Below, piece after piece: positions 1 to 9,918 of a DNA stretch of 64,000 bases. Source of the DNA: Corbicula japonica (Eukaryota > Mollusca > Bivalvia > Venerida > Cyrenidae); the NCBI GenBank assembly GCA_038501625.1, contig JAZAYU010000005.1, positions 3,534,001-3,598,000 of the forward strand, written 5' to 3'. Below the pieces are notes generated by a model. The model did not search any database. It was not told the origin of the DNA and saw only the letters and a program-made list of their open reading frames with translations. The number at the start of each line of letters is the position of its first letter. Within the stretch, counting starts at the first letter, position 1. The position numbers and the translations under genes are program-made.

Positions 1-160
1 CAAGATTGCAGCTAGCTAATTGCAGCAAAGTAGGATTTTATCTAATACCAGGTATCGTTAACAGTATCGTTAAAATACCGTATCGTTTCACGGATACCAG
101 TATGGTATTGTATCGTTTCGTCGTTAACGGTATCCAACCCTAGCACCAATCTCCCAAAGT
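1..160. repeat. Degenerate GTATCGTT-type short repeat
   Basis: From about position 48 to 135 the motif GTATCGTT and close variants recur (TATCGTTAA, GTATCGTTTCA, GTATCGTTTCG), with ACGGATACC and ACGGTATCC as partial reverse complements. It looks like a decayed tandem repeat with some inverted symmetry. No coding signal is seen. Confidence 0.4.
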
Positions 161-214
161 GGAAGAATAAGGTATCTTAAAATAGTCTTATATAGTCTTA
201 GTATTATGTCTCAC

Positions 215-371
215 CAAAGATTTTGTCCTTTTGCTTTGAAGAAAAAGCGGTACCCGGATCCCCCGTCTTTTTCTTCTCTGCGTTCCCCTTCCTCTGCCGT
301 CACAACTTCTCCATTATAACATAGCAGAAATTCCCCCTTCTCTCTTATTTCTGTTGTAATAACACCTCTAC
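215..371 (-). CDS. SET-domain lysine methyltransferase, KMT5A-like: internal exon (partial gene)
   Basis: This exon encodes the start of a SET domain: a GRGV glycine-rich turn, then EKGEFLLCYNGEVV, an acidic EEGERREE stretch and a GYRFFF strand. The order matches the KMT5A/SETD8 SET-N region (GRGVIATK, RGDFVVEYHGD, KKREALY, GCYMYYF). The acceptor is TGTTCCAG before GTAGAGG; the donor is CTTTG followed by GTGAGA. The exon is 157 bp and ends with TG of a split codon; a Cys would match the family's TYCVDA segment. Joining to the 884-991 exon gives the expected spacing before GRGV. The catalytic NHS and C-terminal Tyr segments would lie left of base 1. Function is inferred from family only: AdoMet-dependent methylation of lysine. 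KMT5A-like genes are common in bivalves, so this may be one diverged paralogue. Confidence 0.72.
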
Positions 372-883
372 CTGGAACATGCACAGGGTAATTAGCAACG
401 TCTTCAAAAGAATTCAATTCAGTAGCCATTATATACATAATACAGACCTGCAGATACACAGGACACCTTGTCTGTAGATGTGTACTATTAGTCTAAAAGG
501 GGCTGTACTGGGTGAATTTACTGATACAAGGATTGTGTACCTAAACAAAAAACAATCTCTGTATTACATAGTACATGTACATTGCAACTACTGTTACCAG
601 TATAAAACACCAACCACATTAAATTTTGTGTGTTTAACACTGAACAAACCCTCTAATAAATTAAGGCAATGTTAACAGACATCAAATAACCCATCAACTA
701 TGGGACCTCGTTTCTTGCAACCACATCAATTTTGCCACCCATTCGGTACCTTTTAGCCTAAAACGGACAGAAATATTTGGACAAAGTAATATTAAACAAA
801 TTGATTTTTAATCTTTGTATCATCACTTTAAACAACATTTTTATTTTTAATTTCAATTTCATTGGACATAATTTCAGATTTAC

Positions 884-991
884 CCTTTTTCTCAAATATC
901 TTAATAGCAAAGCCAGGTGGGTCGTCCTTTTTGGTCATCCACTCTGCACATTTGTTCAGTCGTTTTCCTCTAGATCGTCTCTTCCTGTGGA
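884..991 (-). CDS. SET-domain lysine methyltransferase, KMT5A-like: upstream exon
   Basis: This 108-bp exon encodes a basic stretch (HRKRRSRGKRLNKC) and then AEWMTKKDDPPGFAIKIFEKK. The acceptor is a run of T followed by GCAG; the donor is AAAAAGG followed by GTAAAT. Phase 1 at its 3' end matches the acceptor at 371, and the join creates KKGRGV. The residue spacing from the conserved GF to GRGV equals that in human KMT5A (GMKIDLIDGKGRGV). The DPPGF segment before the SET core is frequent in bivalve KMT5A-like proteins as I remember them. The 5' exons are not recognised in the window; they may lie beyond the repeats to the right or be lost. An alternative is that this is a retained gene fragment. 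Confidence 0.68.
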
Positions 992-2003
992 CTGCAAAAA
1001 AAAATGTGACGAGATTTAACCGTAAAAGACGCAAGGTTTAACTTTAATGCCCACATGGTCATAAGACTCTTAATAGACACTTTACTAAATCTGGATAATA
1101 AGCGCAACTAAGGTAACTAAAAATCATCATGGCTTCTCGTTGGCATTTTCGTGTTCAAAATATGAAAAGATACTCATTTCAGCGGATTATTCAAGTTCAT
1201 GGAGTTAATTACCCAAGTATGTTGTATATAATAAGTTAATGTATTGAATGCATGTGAGTGTTTAATGCACTTATTGTACGAGGGTTGTCCTGAAAATGAC
1301 AGGACATTCCTGGCATTTTGTTAAGTTTTTTTTTTACGAAATGGATAAAATAAGAGGAAAATGTAGTTGAACTTTTCTTCTATTCATCTGTATTAATGTG
1401 AACAACATTACAAACAAGAGCTATCACTGTAAGATAACAATGCCCCCAAAGAGTTCAAGGTGACAAATGTCTATTTTCAAGTTTTTTATTAATAACAAAC
1501 ATATGATTTAATAGACAATGTCACTATAGTGCATTACAAACACAAAAGATATTTTCATCCATTCAGAAATCCGCATAATCTTGCAACGTGTAAAAAATAT
1601 AGCTAGTTTTGTGAGGTTTAATCAATCTGTTGAACAATTCGACTCGGGGGTTAGTCAAGCTAACTTAATGTGTTATGGTGATTTTTTTAAATTCCGACAT
1701 TTATCACCATTTCGTTAAGTGCAAATGTTTAGTATCCTGTGTTACACCAATAATAGGCATCAAAACCAATTTATAACTTGAGCATGTGAGGATTATTCCA
1801 CATTTGCTGGGGAAATTGCTGATTTAATAGCAAGTAATTTAATTTCATGTTAAAATATTACTAAATTTGATACTTCGTCAAAATTATTGAAGCGCACAAA
1901 CATCTAACAACGCATGTTCTTCTGGAATTATTTCATAAGAATATAGAATGAATGCGATTGCACTGGTACATGAAAAGTTACCCATTATAGACAACTCCAT
2001 TTT
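992..2003. other. Non-coding stretch with one repeat head
   Basis: No gene is recognised. At 1413-1447 the sequence CAAGAGCTATCACTG...AACAATGCCCCC is a diverged copy of the 5' head of the tandem-core elements annotated at 2004 and 44327. A weak hairpin (TATC/GATA) sits where those copies have a strong one. No matching 3' end was found, so this is a solo head or truncated copy. Confidence 0.4.
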
Positions 2004-2840
2004 AAACTAGACTGTGTCCTCAGGACACTGATGCCCCCACTGCTGCAAGTACATTTGTAACAAAATTGTGTACTAGGTATTAACAGTATGTGGTGAATGA
2101 GGAGTAAGAGCCACAAAATTTAATGACTAACATAAACAAAGGGCCATAACTTTGGTGAAAATGGTTGCAAGGCAATGTCCTTTACAGCAATTAAGACATT
2201 ATGTCTAATCATCTGTGTAAGTTTGGAAGAAATCAGCCAAATAAAAAATGTGGAGTTGATGCCACCAAATTTTGTAAGTGAAATTAACAAAGGGCCATAA
2301 CTCTGGTAAATATGGCCGCAGGAAAAAATCCTTTCTTTATGATCATCTGCACATCCACCTTGATCATGTGAGCAAGTTTGAAAGAAATCCATCCAATAGT
2401 AAACGAGGAGTTCATGCCACAAGATTAAATCACTGAAATTAACAAAGGGCCATAACTCTGGTAAAATGGCCGTAAGAAAAACCCTTTCTTTACAATCATC
2501 TACACAACCTGCTTGATCACCTGTGCAAATTTGAAAGAGATCCCTTAGAGAGTTAATGAGGAGTTGATGCCAGTTTGAGAGAAATCCGCTTTATAGTTTA
2601 GGAGAAGTTGACGCCACAAGATTTAATTACTGAAATTAACAAAGGGCCATAACTCTGGTAAAATGGTCGCAGGAAAAAAATCCTTTCTTTAAGATCATCT
2701 ACACATCCTGCTTGATCATCTGTGCAAGTTTGAAAGAAATCCGCCTTATAGTTTAGGAGGAGTTGATGCCACAAGATTTGGGGACGTACAGACGGACGAG
2801 TGCAACTCTGTATGCCTCCCACTTTGTGGGGGCATAAAAA
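2004..2840 (+). mobile_element. Tandem-core element with terminal hairpins (pearl/Helentron-like?), copy 1
   Basis: The 5' end is AAACTAGA followed by the palindrome GTGTCCTCAGGACAC (2014-2028) and GATGCCCCC. The core holds four copies of a ~150-200-bp unit starting AACAAAGGGCCATAACT at about 2133, 2284, 2440 and 2636. The 3' end is CAGACGGACGAGTGCAACTC and then a hairpin at 2812-2835 (outer ATGCC/GGCAT, inner CCCAC/GTGGG, TTT loop, one bulged T) followed by AAAA. The architecture (short unique ends, tandem core, terminal hairpin) resembles bivalve pearl elements, which have been linked to Helentrons. That assignment is inference; no transposase is encoded. Confidence 0.6.
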
Positions 2841-3247
2841 CAGTTGAATAATATATCATGATGTCAAGAGACAGATCCTTTGCAGTCCGTGTAAGGAAAA
2901 GACACTAGTTGTCCTAACTGGAATGGTTCACACCTAGAATATGACTGACCCAAAACCACACTCACATGGTGTATGAATGAAAACAAAATTCATGGTGGTT
3001 AATAAAAAATGAACACTGCAAACAAAATATTTTAATTTAGCGTCCTGACAAAAGAGAAAAATACACTTTCGTCCGTGTAAGGACAGTTGTCCCCACTGGG
3101 AAGAATCTCCCCTAAAACTGAGATAATTGGTGTGAGGACATGTCCTCAGAATAAGAAAGATCTCTCCAATTTTATGGGGACTCTCTCGCCCTTGTAACAG
3201 GGATGAGAATGACTTTTCATGATTTCAGCTGAAAATATGCCGGGGGT

Positions 3248-3321
3248 CCAGGGGCCGGATAGGTCCCCTGGTGGGTCCAGGGCAAAGCCCTGGTGGGGGG
3301 ATAAGGGGGGCAAAGCCCCCC
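3248..3321. repeat. Three consecutive GC-rich hairpins (subterminal cassette, copy 1)
   Basis: CCAGGGG/CCCCTGG (3248-3254 with 3265-3271), CCAGGGCAAAGCCCTGG (3277-3293) and GGGGGGCAAAGCCCCCC (3305-3321) form three adjacent stem-loops, two with an AAA loop. The same cassette recurs at about 8511-8587 and, reduced, at 12880-12935. Reading frames through it are long and Pro/Gly-rich only because of base composition. Confidence 0.7.
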
Positions 3322-3508
3322 GAAGCTCTAGGGTTTTCAGCATTTTAAGTACCATTATTGGGCTTAGGCAGTGGCATTATGAGGCATAGGAATGTAAATG
3401 TATCGGATATAAACTCTCAGTTATCTTTACACAACCGATGACATATCAGGATTGAAGTAACTCACGAGGATAGTCAGAACCCTTTGCAGGTTGGTACTGG
3501 TGCTTTCA

Positions 3509-3865
3509 TCAATATTTACGCCTGAGCCAATTTAAGGAGAACTTGTATTTTTGAAGGTTTCGGACTGTTCTGTTGAAGGATGTCTTTCCCATGCCACGAA
3601 GTAGATGTCTTTGGGTTTTCATTTGGTCGCTGATGGCAATGAAACCCCTTTTCCCGTAAACAACAGTTTTTTGGCAGAGCTTGCACAACACAACTCCTGC
3701 TGTCGCTACTTTTACGATATCCGACCGTACTGATCTATTAATTTCCTTCCCATCGATCTGTAACGTTACTTCGCGGTCCAACCAGCCAAAGGAAAACTTA
3801 TTTGTACAGTCTGAATCGATAACTTTTATTTTTAACGCGTCTTTATCAGTCAATTTCTCCATCAT
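3509..3865 (-). CDS. BED-type zinc-finger-like ORF inside the 3198-4156 element
   Basis: This 118-codon ORF begins MMEKLTDKDALKIKVID, has a basic/aromatic middle, and then a CKLC pair (Cys61, Cys64) followed by YGKRGFIAISD and a final RH. This layout resembles BED fingers of hAT-related proteins (CxxC then HxxxxxH). Here the first expected zinc-binding His is replaced (DQM instead of DH), leaving only His87, so zinc binding is doubtful. After residue 95 the sequence is basic without clear homology. It may be the captured or relic N-terminus of a transposase or of a host BED protein. The start codon is the first ATG of a double Met. Confidence 0.45.
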   Translation of the reverse strand: MMEKLTDKDALKIKVIDSDCTNKFSFGWLDREVTLQIDGKEINRSVRSDIVKVATAGVVLCKLCQKTVVYGKRGFIAISDQMKTQRHLLRGMGKTSFNRTVRNLQKYKFSLNWLRRKY

Positions 3866-4270
3866 GAATCACTTAATCGCTATCGCAATGTAAAAACATG
3901 GCTGCCAATAAATTGCATCACGTTTCTTGATTTCTATTATCGAGGTTTTCCATTGGACAGCGAGTTTGTATTGTTCGTTACGATTGGTCGACGCATGGGT
4001 AGTCTAAAGTCAAGACGAATAACCGATCGGTTTCGTCGAGATGTACTCCCTCCCTGCACCCTCCCACCCAAAAAAAAAAACGGATTTGCATCGATCTCAA
4101 AAATGGTCTTGGTCGACCCAAAAACCGCGGAAATCCGCGGAAAATTCTCATGCCTGTTGTAAGGACAGTGTTTTCCGCACTAGGTAGAATCTCTCCTAGA
4201 ACGCCAAGATAAATAATGCGAGGACATATCGTTAGATAAGAGAAAGATTTTTATGGGGACTCTCTCAGAT

Positions 4271-4633
4271 GCTGTATGCATGAAAAAGCAAAAAACGCTT
4301 CGCCATGGTCAAAGGGGGGTAATAACGAGCGACAATCCGAGGGAGAGTTGTGCTGAACGTGCTAAGAAATAGGTGTCCATGGGTTTTTTAAGGAAGAGGG
4401 GAAGACGCTGGACGCTGGTCAAAAGGGGAAAATAGCGTGAAAAATACAAAATCGGGGAAAATCTAGTTAATTATACACTCTTGCTTGTATTAGCTATTGT
4501 GAATGTTTAAACTCAAGTTTATGCTTCTGTTATTCTTTCTTTAATTTTGCTTTCATTACCAAACAGTCTATTTAGCTTACATAGGCATGTCTCTTTTTTA
4601 TCTGTTTTTAAACAGTACAAGAATAATTGATTT
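4271..4633. other. Non-coding AT-rich stretch
   Basis: Nothing coding is recognised. Around 4395-4445 the text AAGACGCTGGACGCTGGTC and GGGGAAAATAGCGTG resembles sequence near 15880-15910 and just outside the 9919 element, suggesting an old repeat remnant. Confidence 0.3.
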
Positions 4634-5310
4634 ATACTTCAGGGTTGCCAGCACCATGGAGAAATAAAATTCCCTGACTTTTCCCTGACTTTTCCCTGAC
4701 TTTTCCCTGACCAAAAAAGGTTTTTCACTGACCAAAAATACCAAACCTTAACGGCCTCCACCGCCCCTACAGCCGTCCATTCCACCCATTTTCCTTTTTT
4801 TTATTCTCTTAACAATAAGGTAATCATATTACATAATTTAACAATTAAAATATGCTTTAATTGCATAAATACAAAGTTTGGTAGTTTTATGTTCAGTGAA
4901 ATGTGAATCTATGCAAAAAGAGCAAAAAAATCTTACAAGATTTAACCAATATTTCTACGATTATTGGATAATGATGTGTTCTTGACCAGTGATAAGGAAA
5001 CAAATTTCACAAAACAAACAACAACTTGAATGAATGAACAACATAGTAAAAAGCAAAAGATTTAGGTACTGTTGACTAGAATAATGTCTGTAAAAGTGCC
5101 CAGCAAACAACATATTCTTTTAACACAAGTAAATAACTTCTGAAAGAGGATGTCCATACATGTTCCTACATGTGGAAATTGAAAAAAATGACAAGATAAG
5201 GATTTCAATATTTTTTTAGATTCAGGAGAAACTTAACCCCAATTTAGAATTTTCTATGTGCCTAGCCAGATTGTCACTACAAGTTAGTCATGTGCTGTAT
5301 TCAGTGAACT

Positions 5311-7752
5311 TCACTTCTTTAATTTCTTTTCCAGATGTTCAACATTTTTCATTTCCAAATCCAGTTCTTTTCTCTTCTGTCGGGATTTCTCCCTGAGTGC
5401 ATTTGATTTGACCAGCAGCTCAAGACTATTCTTCTTTTCCGCTTCTAGTGCCATCTCATCAGCTTCAACAACAAGTTTCTCAGTCATTTTTCTCAAACTT
5501 GCTGACTTCTTTCTTGCTTCGTCTAGGTGGCTTCTGGTGAGTTCATTTTCCTTTTCTTTTTGCTTTTTTTCAACATCTTTCTTTGTTTCTTGACCATGGG
5601 CCTGGTATCTCTGATAGGCATGCCTGCAGCTTTCCAGGAGTGCCTTTGACACACATTAATGGACTGGCTTTTTCTCACTCATAAAACCATCATATGCTCT
5701 CCTGTATGTTATGAGGGTATGTTCACTCATATTCTCCTTGAGCAACTCCTTGTTATCTGAGAATCCCCTTTCAATAGATGACTGTCCATGTGAAAGGATG
5801 AGCATGTCTTTCACAACACTAAACAGATCTCCATATTCTGCATTACTCCCAATATCCCTGGAGAACAGTTCATCAATTCCAGTTTTGCTGTCCATCTTGT
5901 AAGATTCATACTCGTCCTTATTTGTTTCTTCAATATTTGACAACCATTTCCGATACTGGCACAGTGCCGAGTCACATGTTTTTGCATTCAGCAGCTTGTT
6001 GTCTAACAGATACTGCAAAAGCTTCTGAAACATCTGTTTGGCTAAATCAGGCTTCTTTGCCATTTCGTTTGGGTTCAATGACATTAGGTACCTCACACAT
6101 GAATGTTTTAGAGGAGATCGCTCCATCAGTTTACTACATAATTTTTGAAGGAACATTATACACTCTTTTCGAAATGTGAGAATTTGTAATTCACTGGCAG
6201 ATTTGTCTTTTTCAGCTTTTCTGATATGCTGCATGGTAGCAAAACCTAAATCAACATGCTTTGGGTGAACTACATTTTCTGTAGCCATTACATCTATGGC
6301 AGCTAGCTTTGTTTTAGTGTTCGCCTTTTCCAAAACCTCTGGCCGAATAAAGCGCTGAAGTAACTCTTTGAGCAATGAGTACAACTCTTCTGCTAAGAAA
6401 GGAAGTAAAGGGTTATCACTCTGAAACTTCTTCAGGAATGGTTGAAGAACCTCTGCAACATTTATGAAGAACTGTAGTTTTGCAACAGTGAGGGGGTCTT
6501 GAACATGCTTTATAAGCTTTTGGAATGAACTTATAGTGGGTACTTTGCTTCTGGGACCGCTTGAAACTTTCTTTACATATTTTATGATCCCTGGCCAAAT
6601 GTCAATGGCTCTTTCAGCAACAGGAATATCTTCAAGCCATCTTGTTGAACAAAACCGCAAAGGGTGCACCTGACATTCACTCACTGACTCATAATCTTCT
6701 CTTCTTGCAGGAGAATCTTCAAACACATACCATAATGATCTCAACAAGCTATCAAGCTCCCATCCTGATGCAGATGCCCCGGATTTAAAGCTACCATGCA
6801 CAACATGTAATCCACATGACCCCAAGTTCAGCAAGTTGGGCATACTTGGATCTTCTAGCCCTCGATCTTTCACAATTTCATCAAAAAACTTCCAGTTGGT
6901 TGCAGGGCCATCCATTGAAATCTGTAGCAGGTTTGAGTACTTCAGTGATCCTATACCAGTCTTGAAGTTGGAGACCAGATCTGATGCTCTAGTGTGGCCT
7001 AGAAATTGAGAATTAAAATATCTTGTCTGTACTCTATTGATATTACAGTCCCACAGTCTAACAAGTATATCCATCTGTTCTAGCTGCAGAGATTTGTTCA
7101 AAGATTCATCAAAGGAAATGACAAACTTGGTGTCAGGTACGGTAAGCTGCTGCATTAGTTTTTCATGGTAATATGGGGCCATGCCATAGCATATGAGATA
7201 GGAACACTTTGTCTTACTGCACTGAAACTGCTTAGCAATTTCACTGTCAGGGAACATGGCAGAAAACAGCTCATTATTACCCACACAAGAATTTGTGGAG
7301 AATTTGGATGTTAGTACTTTCATAGCCCACAAAACTTCTGCTCTAAGTGTATCCTCTTTAGTTATCCATTGACCAACAGACTTAGGTTTAGATGAAGGAC
7401 CTGCTTCTTGCTCCACTGGAGGAGGTGGTGGAATTTCCAAAGGTTGTACTGACTGGTCTTGTGGTCTCCCTGGTGTATTGCTACTTTCTTCATTTTTTGT
7501 ATTCTCAACTTTGGTAAATAATGACATTATGTTCTGTTCTGATTTCACTTTTGACACCATACTTAATTTACTGTTATGTTTTTTTCCTTTAGCATGACTT
7601 ATGAGAGCCTGCTTTCCCATGTTTCCTAATGCAAAGGAACCTCCTCCACAGATCACACATCTTGCCTTGTTAGGGTTTTTGTCTTTTCCTAACCATCCTT
7701 TGAATTCACTATCTAATAACCAGTTGTCATTAAACACAGTTTGTTTACTCAT
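5311..7752 (-). pseudogene. BED/hAT-like transposase with one in-frame stop before a coiled-coil tail
   Basis: The first 698 codons (7752 down to 5659) form one uninterrupted reading frame. Residues 1-62 contain a BED-type finger (Cys32, Cys35, His53, His59). A Pro-rich linker lies near 108-113. The RNase H-like core is suggested by SFDES (Asp215) and SMDGP (Asp281), both plausible catalytic acids. The C-terminal SSIERGFS motif at about 658-665 is the hAT dimerisation signature carrying the third acid. A TAA stop (5656-5658) follows EKKPVH. The same frame then continues for 114 codons as a Lys/Glu-rich coiled coil (HAYQRYQ ... DVEKKQKEKE ... EHLEKKLKK), ending at 5311. The tail most likely belongs to the original protein and one substitution truncated it; a natural stop cannot be excluded. 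Catalytic assignments are inferred by motif only. Confidence 0.82.
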
Positions 7753-8301
7753 ATTTATATATCACTGTCCCATGCTAATTAGATAATCTGAAAGTATAAA
7801 ATGCTATTTCACAACTGTTAGAAGTAATACAATGTACTTTTAAGCACTACCTATAACATCATGTAGGTGCATCAATTCAATCCTGCAAAGAATAGAGATT
7901 TATTCAAGTTAGTATAAGCTAATCAGCATATAATGACATGAAGCATTCCCACATCCCATGCAAGTCTCTACAAGTTAGTAAAGGATGTTAGTCAGCTCTG
8001 GAGGCAAGGGTTGCAAAGCCTTTCAGTCTTCAAGTAATTTTATTTATTATATTAGAACTGTTGTTCTCATACAAAACATAAAGGAACAAATCATAACAAA
8101 AATACTAAAAATGCAATCTTTAATACGAGAAGACTGCCATAGCCAATAGAAAAGAAAAAATATTTTTGTCCATCAAAATTATTTTTCCCTGACTTTTTCC
8201 TGACTTTTCTGGATTTTTATTTTTCACTGACCAATTTTCAAAATTCCCTGACAATTCCCTGACCTTGAAAAAAAATCAAATTTCCCTGACTTTTCAAGTC
8301 C
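7753..8301. other. 5' flank of the transposase gene inside the hAT-like element
   Basis: This is about 550 bp of AT-rich sequence between the start codon and the right TIR. It contains the right-hand CCCTGAC repeats at about 8185-8290. It presumably includes the element's promoter, but no confident TATA element was assigned. Confidence 0.4.
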
Positions 8302-8454
8302 GCTGGCAACCCTGATACTTGCTTACTTTCTGAGCCTGCTTAAAATTTGTGTGTGCTTACTCGGTTCCATTAGTACCTAATTTCTATCAAATATTTGTGA
8401 AAAGTGTGCAGATTTTAGCTGAAATAGATTAAACATAACTATAAATTAAGCTTC

Positions 8455-9825
8455 TGTTTACATGGGTGAAAGTTGGAAAAAACTGAAATCCTGAAAATTT
8501 TGCTGGGGGTCCAGGGGGCCGCTAGGGCCCCCGGTAGGTCCAGGGGAAAGTCCTGGGGGGGGGGGACAAGGGGGGCAAAGCCCCCCGAAGCTCCTGGAAG
8601 ATAGCAATTTATATGCCCTTGGGAAGCCATTTCTTAAGTGCATTTGAGCCTTTTTGAAACACCAAATGTTGACATCTGGAGGAATGGGTTCATTATTTAT
8701 TTTCATTAAGCTTGATCAACTATGCCTCTCAATTCAGTGAAAATTCGCCATAAACAAAACATACAAGATACAAAATTTTATTTAAAGTCGGTGTTTACAC
8801 AACAAAGCACAACATTAGCTATGTCATTGAATAGCTATTGACCACATACTGACATATAGAACTTTATGAATATTTTCAATAATTATAAAATTGACGTACT
8901 TGTTTTTTCTGCTTTTTTGATAATAAACATCTCCAATACAAAGTATCTATGTACATAATTATTAAAGTTTTAGTTTCCAAAGGACGTAATTGGACGGCAC
9001 ATTATGATGTAGACCTACTTTCATTTTTGATTTTGTGTATTAAGATATTAAATTTTCTCGCGGCATAAAAAGTAAAGAACTATCAGTATGGTCCGTCTAC
9101 CGACACAAGGTCATTTCAGTTGCATAATAATTACAAACGTATTACTTACTATGCTTTCTCTAGAGTAATAAAAAAAAACATTCGAGCATCTTCTATGTAT
9201 TTTTTCACACTCTATTGATGCGCACACAGCTACATTCACCCGCACACATGTTGTTATTCTCCCTAGAGGGATAGAAATAATGACGTCATTCAGTGAGCTA
9301 ATGCTACAGCCACGTGCGTGTAAAGCAGCAGTTTTGTTTAAAAATAGCGTCTTAGGTTTTCACCGGATGTAAACAAATATTCTTCACCAGAGCTAAAGGA
9401 TACATGTACAGATCGAGCAAATGCAGTATCGTATCTAACGTATGACGAAAGTAAACACCAAAGATATCAACTCGATAAAATTAATGTTGATTTCTTGTGT
9501 TTGCGGAAAAAGTAGCCGGTGAGAATTTTTAAATATCCGGGTCGGCGAGAAAAAAAGTCGATGACATCAAAAGCCCGCCGAATAGGAGCCCGATTAAGAT
9601 TGGAAGATCAACAGATAGGATGGTTACGATTGGACGTTCAAAATAGTGTCATTGCTATATTTGGAAACATGGAAGTCCTTACCGTTAATCGTCATCGACC
9701 GACTTTTGAAAGACTGCACCCCCCAATTTTCTCAACGGATTTCTGCGATTTGGAAAAACGGCCTCGGCGGCCATCACAGATCCAGAAATCCGGCATAAGC
9801 CGGAAAACTTTCACCCATGTGTTTA
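8455..9825. mobile_element. TIR element with 6-bp TSD (hAT-like, 1359 bp), no transposase
   Basis: The ends are CATGGGTGAAAGTT (from 8461) and its exact reverse complement ending at 9819, flanked by TGTTTA on both sides (8455-8460 and 9820-9825). The left subterminal region carries the triple GC-rich hairpin cassette (8511-8587). The right end has an ACGGATTT ... CGGAAAA stretch that parallels the right end of the 3198-4156 element. These shared parts indicate one family. Interior reading frames, including 104 codons at 9519-9833, show no recognisable domain. Confidence 0.65.
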
Positions 9826-9918
9826 CGTTTTGATAAAAAATATCACTTTACAAGGGGGAAATTGATTTTTGTTTGGGGAAAAAATTTTATGTGGGGATTT
9901 TTTTTCTAGGGGAAGATG

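Larger units (their letters stand above)
3192..4162. mobile_element. TIR element with 6-bp TSD (hAT-like, 959 bp), carrying a BED-like ORF
   Basis: The ends are CAGGGATGAGAATG (from 3198) and the reverse complement of CAGGCATGAGAAT (to 4156). They are flanked by a perfect 6-bp duplication TTGTAA (3192-3197 and 4157-4162). Just inside the left end is a GC-rich cassette of three hairpins (3248-3321), including GGGGGGCAAAGCCCCCC. A minus-strand BED-like ORF lies inside. The CAG terminus, the 6-bp TSD and the hairpin cassette link it to the 8461-9819 element. It is probably non-autonomous. Confidence 0.65.
3068..4270. repeat. Pair of ~120-bp direct repeats split by a TIR element
   Basis: The segment at about 3068-3191 (CGTGTAAGGACAGTTGTCCCCACT ... 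ATGGGGACTCTCTC) recurs at 4159-4270 (TTGTAAGGACAGTGTTTTCCGCACT ... ATGGGGACTCTCTC) in the same orientation. The two copies flank the 3198-4156 element almost exactly. The element probably inserted into a tandem pair, or into a junction between units, of this older repeat. A related GTCCCCAC repeat occurs near 13970-14085. Confidence 0.5.
4634..8320 (-). mobile_element. Full-length hAT-like DNA transposon, 13-bp perfect TIRs, 6-bp TSD
   Basis: The termini CAGGGTTGCCAGC (4640-4652) and GCTGGCAACCCTG (8302-8314) are perfect inverted repeats. They are flanked by ATACTT on both sides (4634-4639 and 8315-8320). The element is 3675 bp and encodes a BED/hAT-like transposase on the minus strand. Inside each end are repeats of TTCCCTGACTT: four at 4671-4710 and several at 8185-8290. 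Both arrays read in the same direction on the plus strand, so they are direct rather than inverted. Most hAT elements make 8-bp duplications; 6 bp is atypical and may mark a sub-lineage. The nonsense codon at 5656-5658 may make this copy inactive. Confidence 0.8.

Noticed and set aside
3146..3355. Pro/Gly-rich frames over 3146-3355 and 8439-8706
   Set aside because: They run through the GC-rich hairpin cassette; frames differ between copies and there is no conserved protein.
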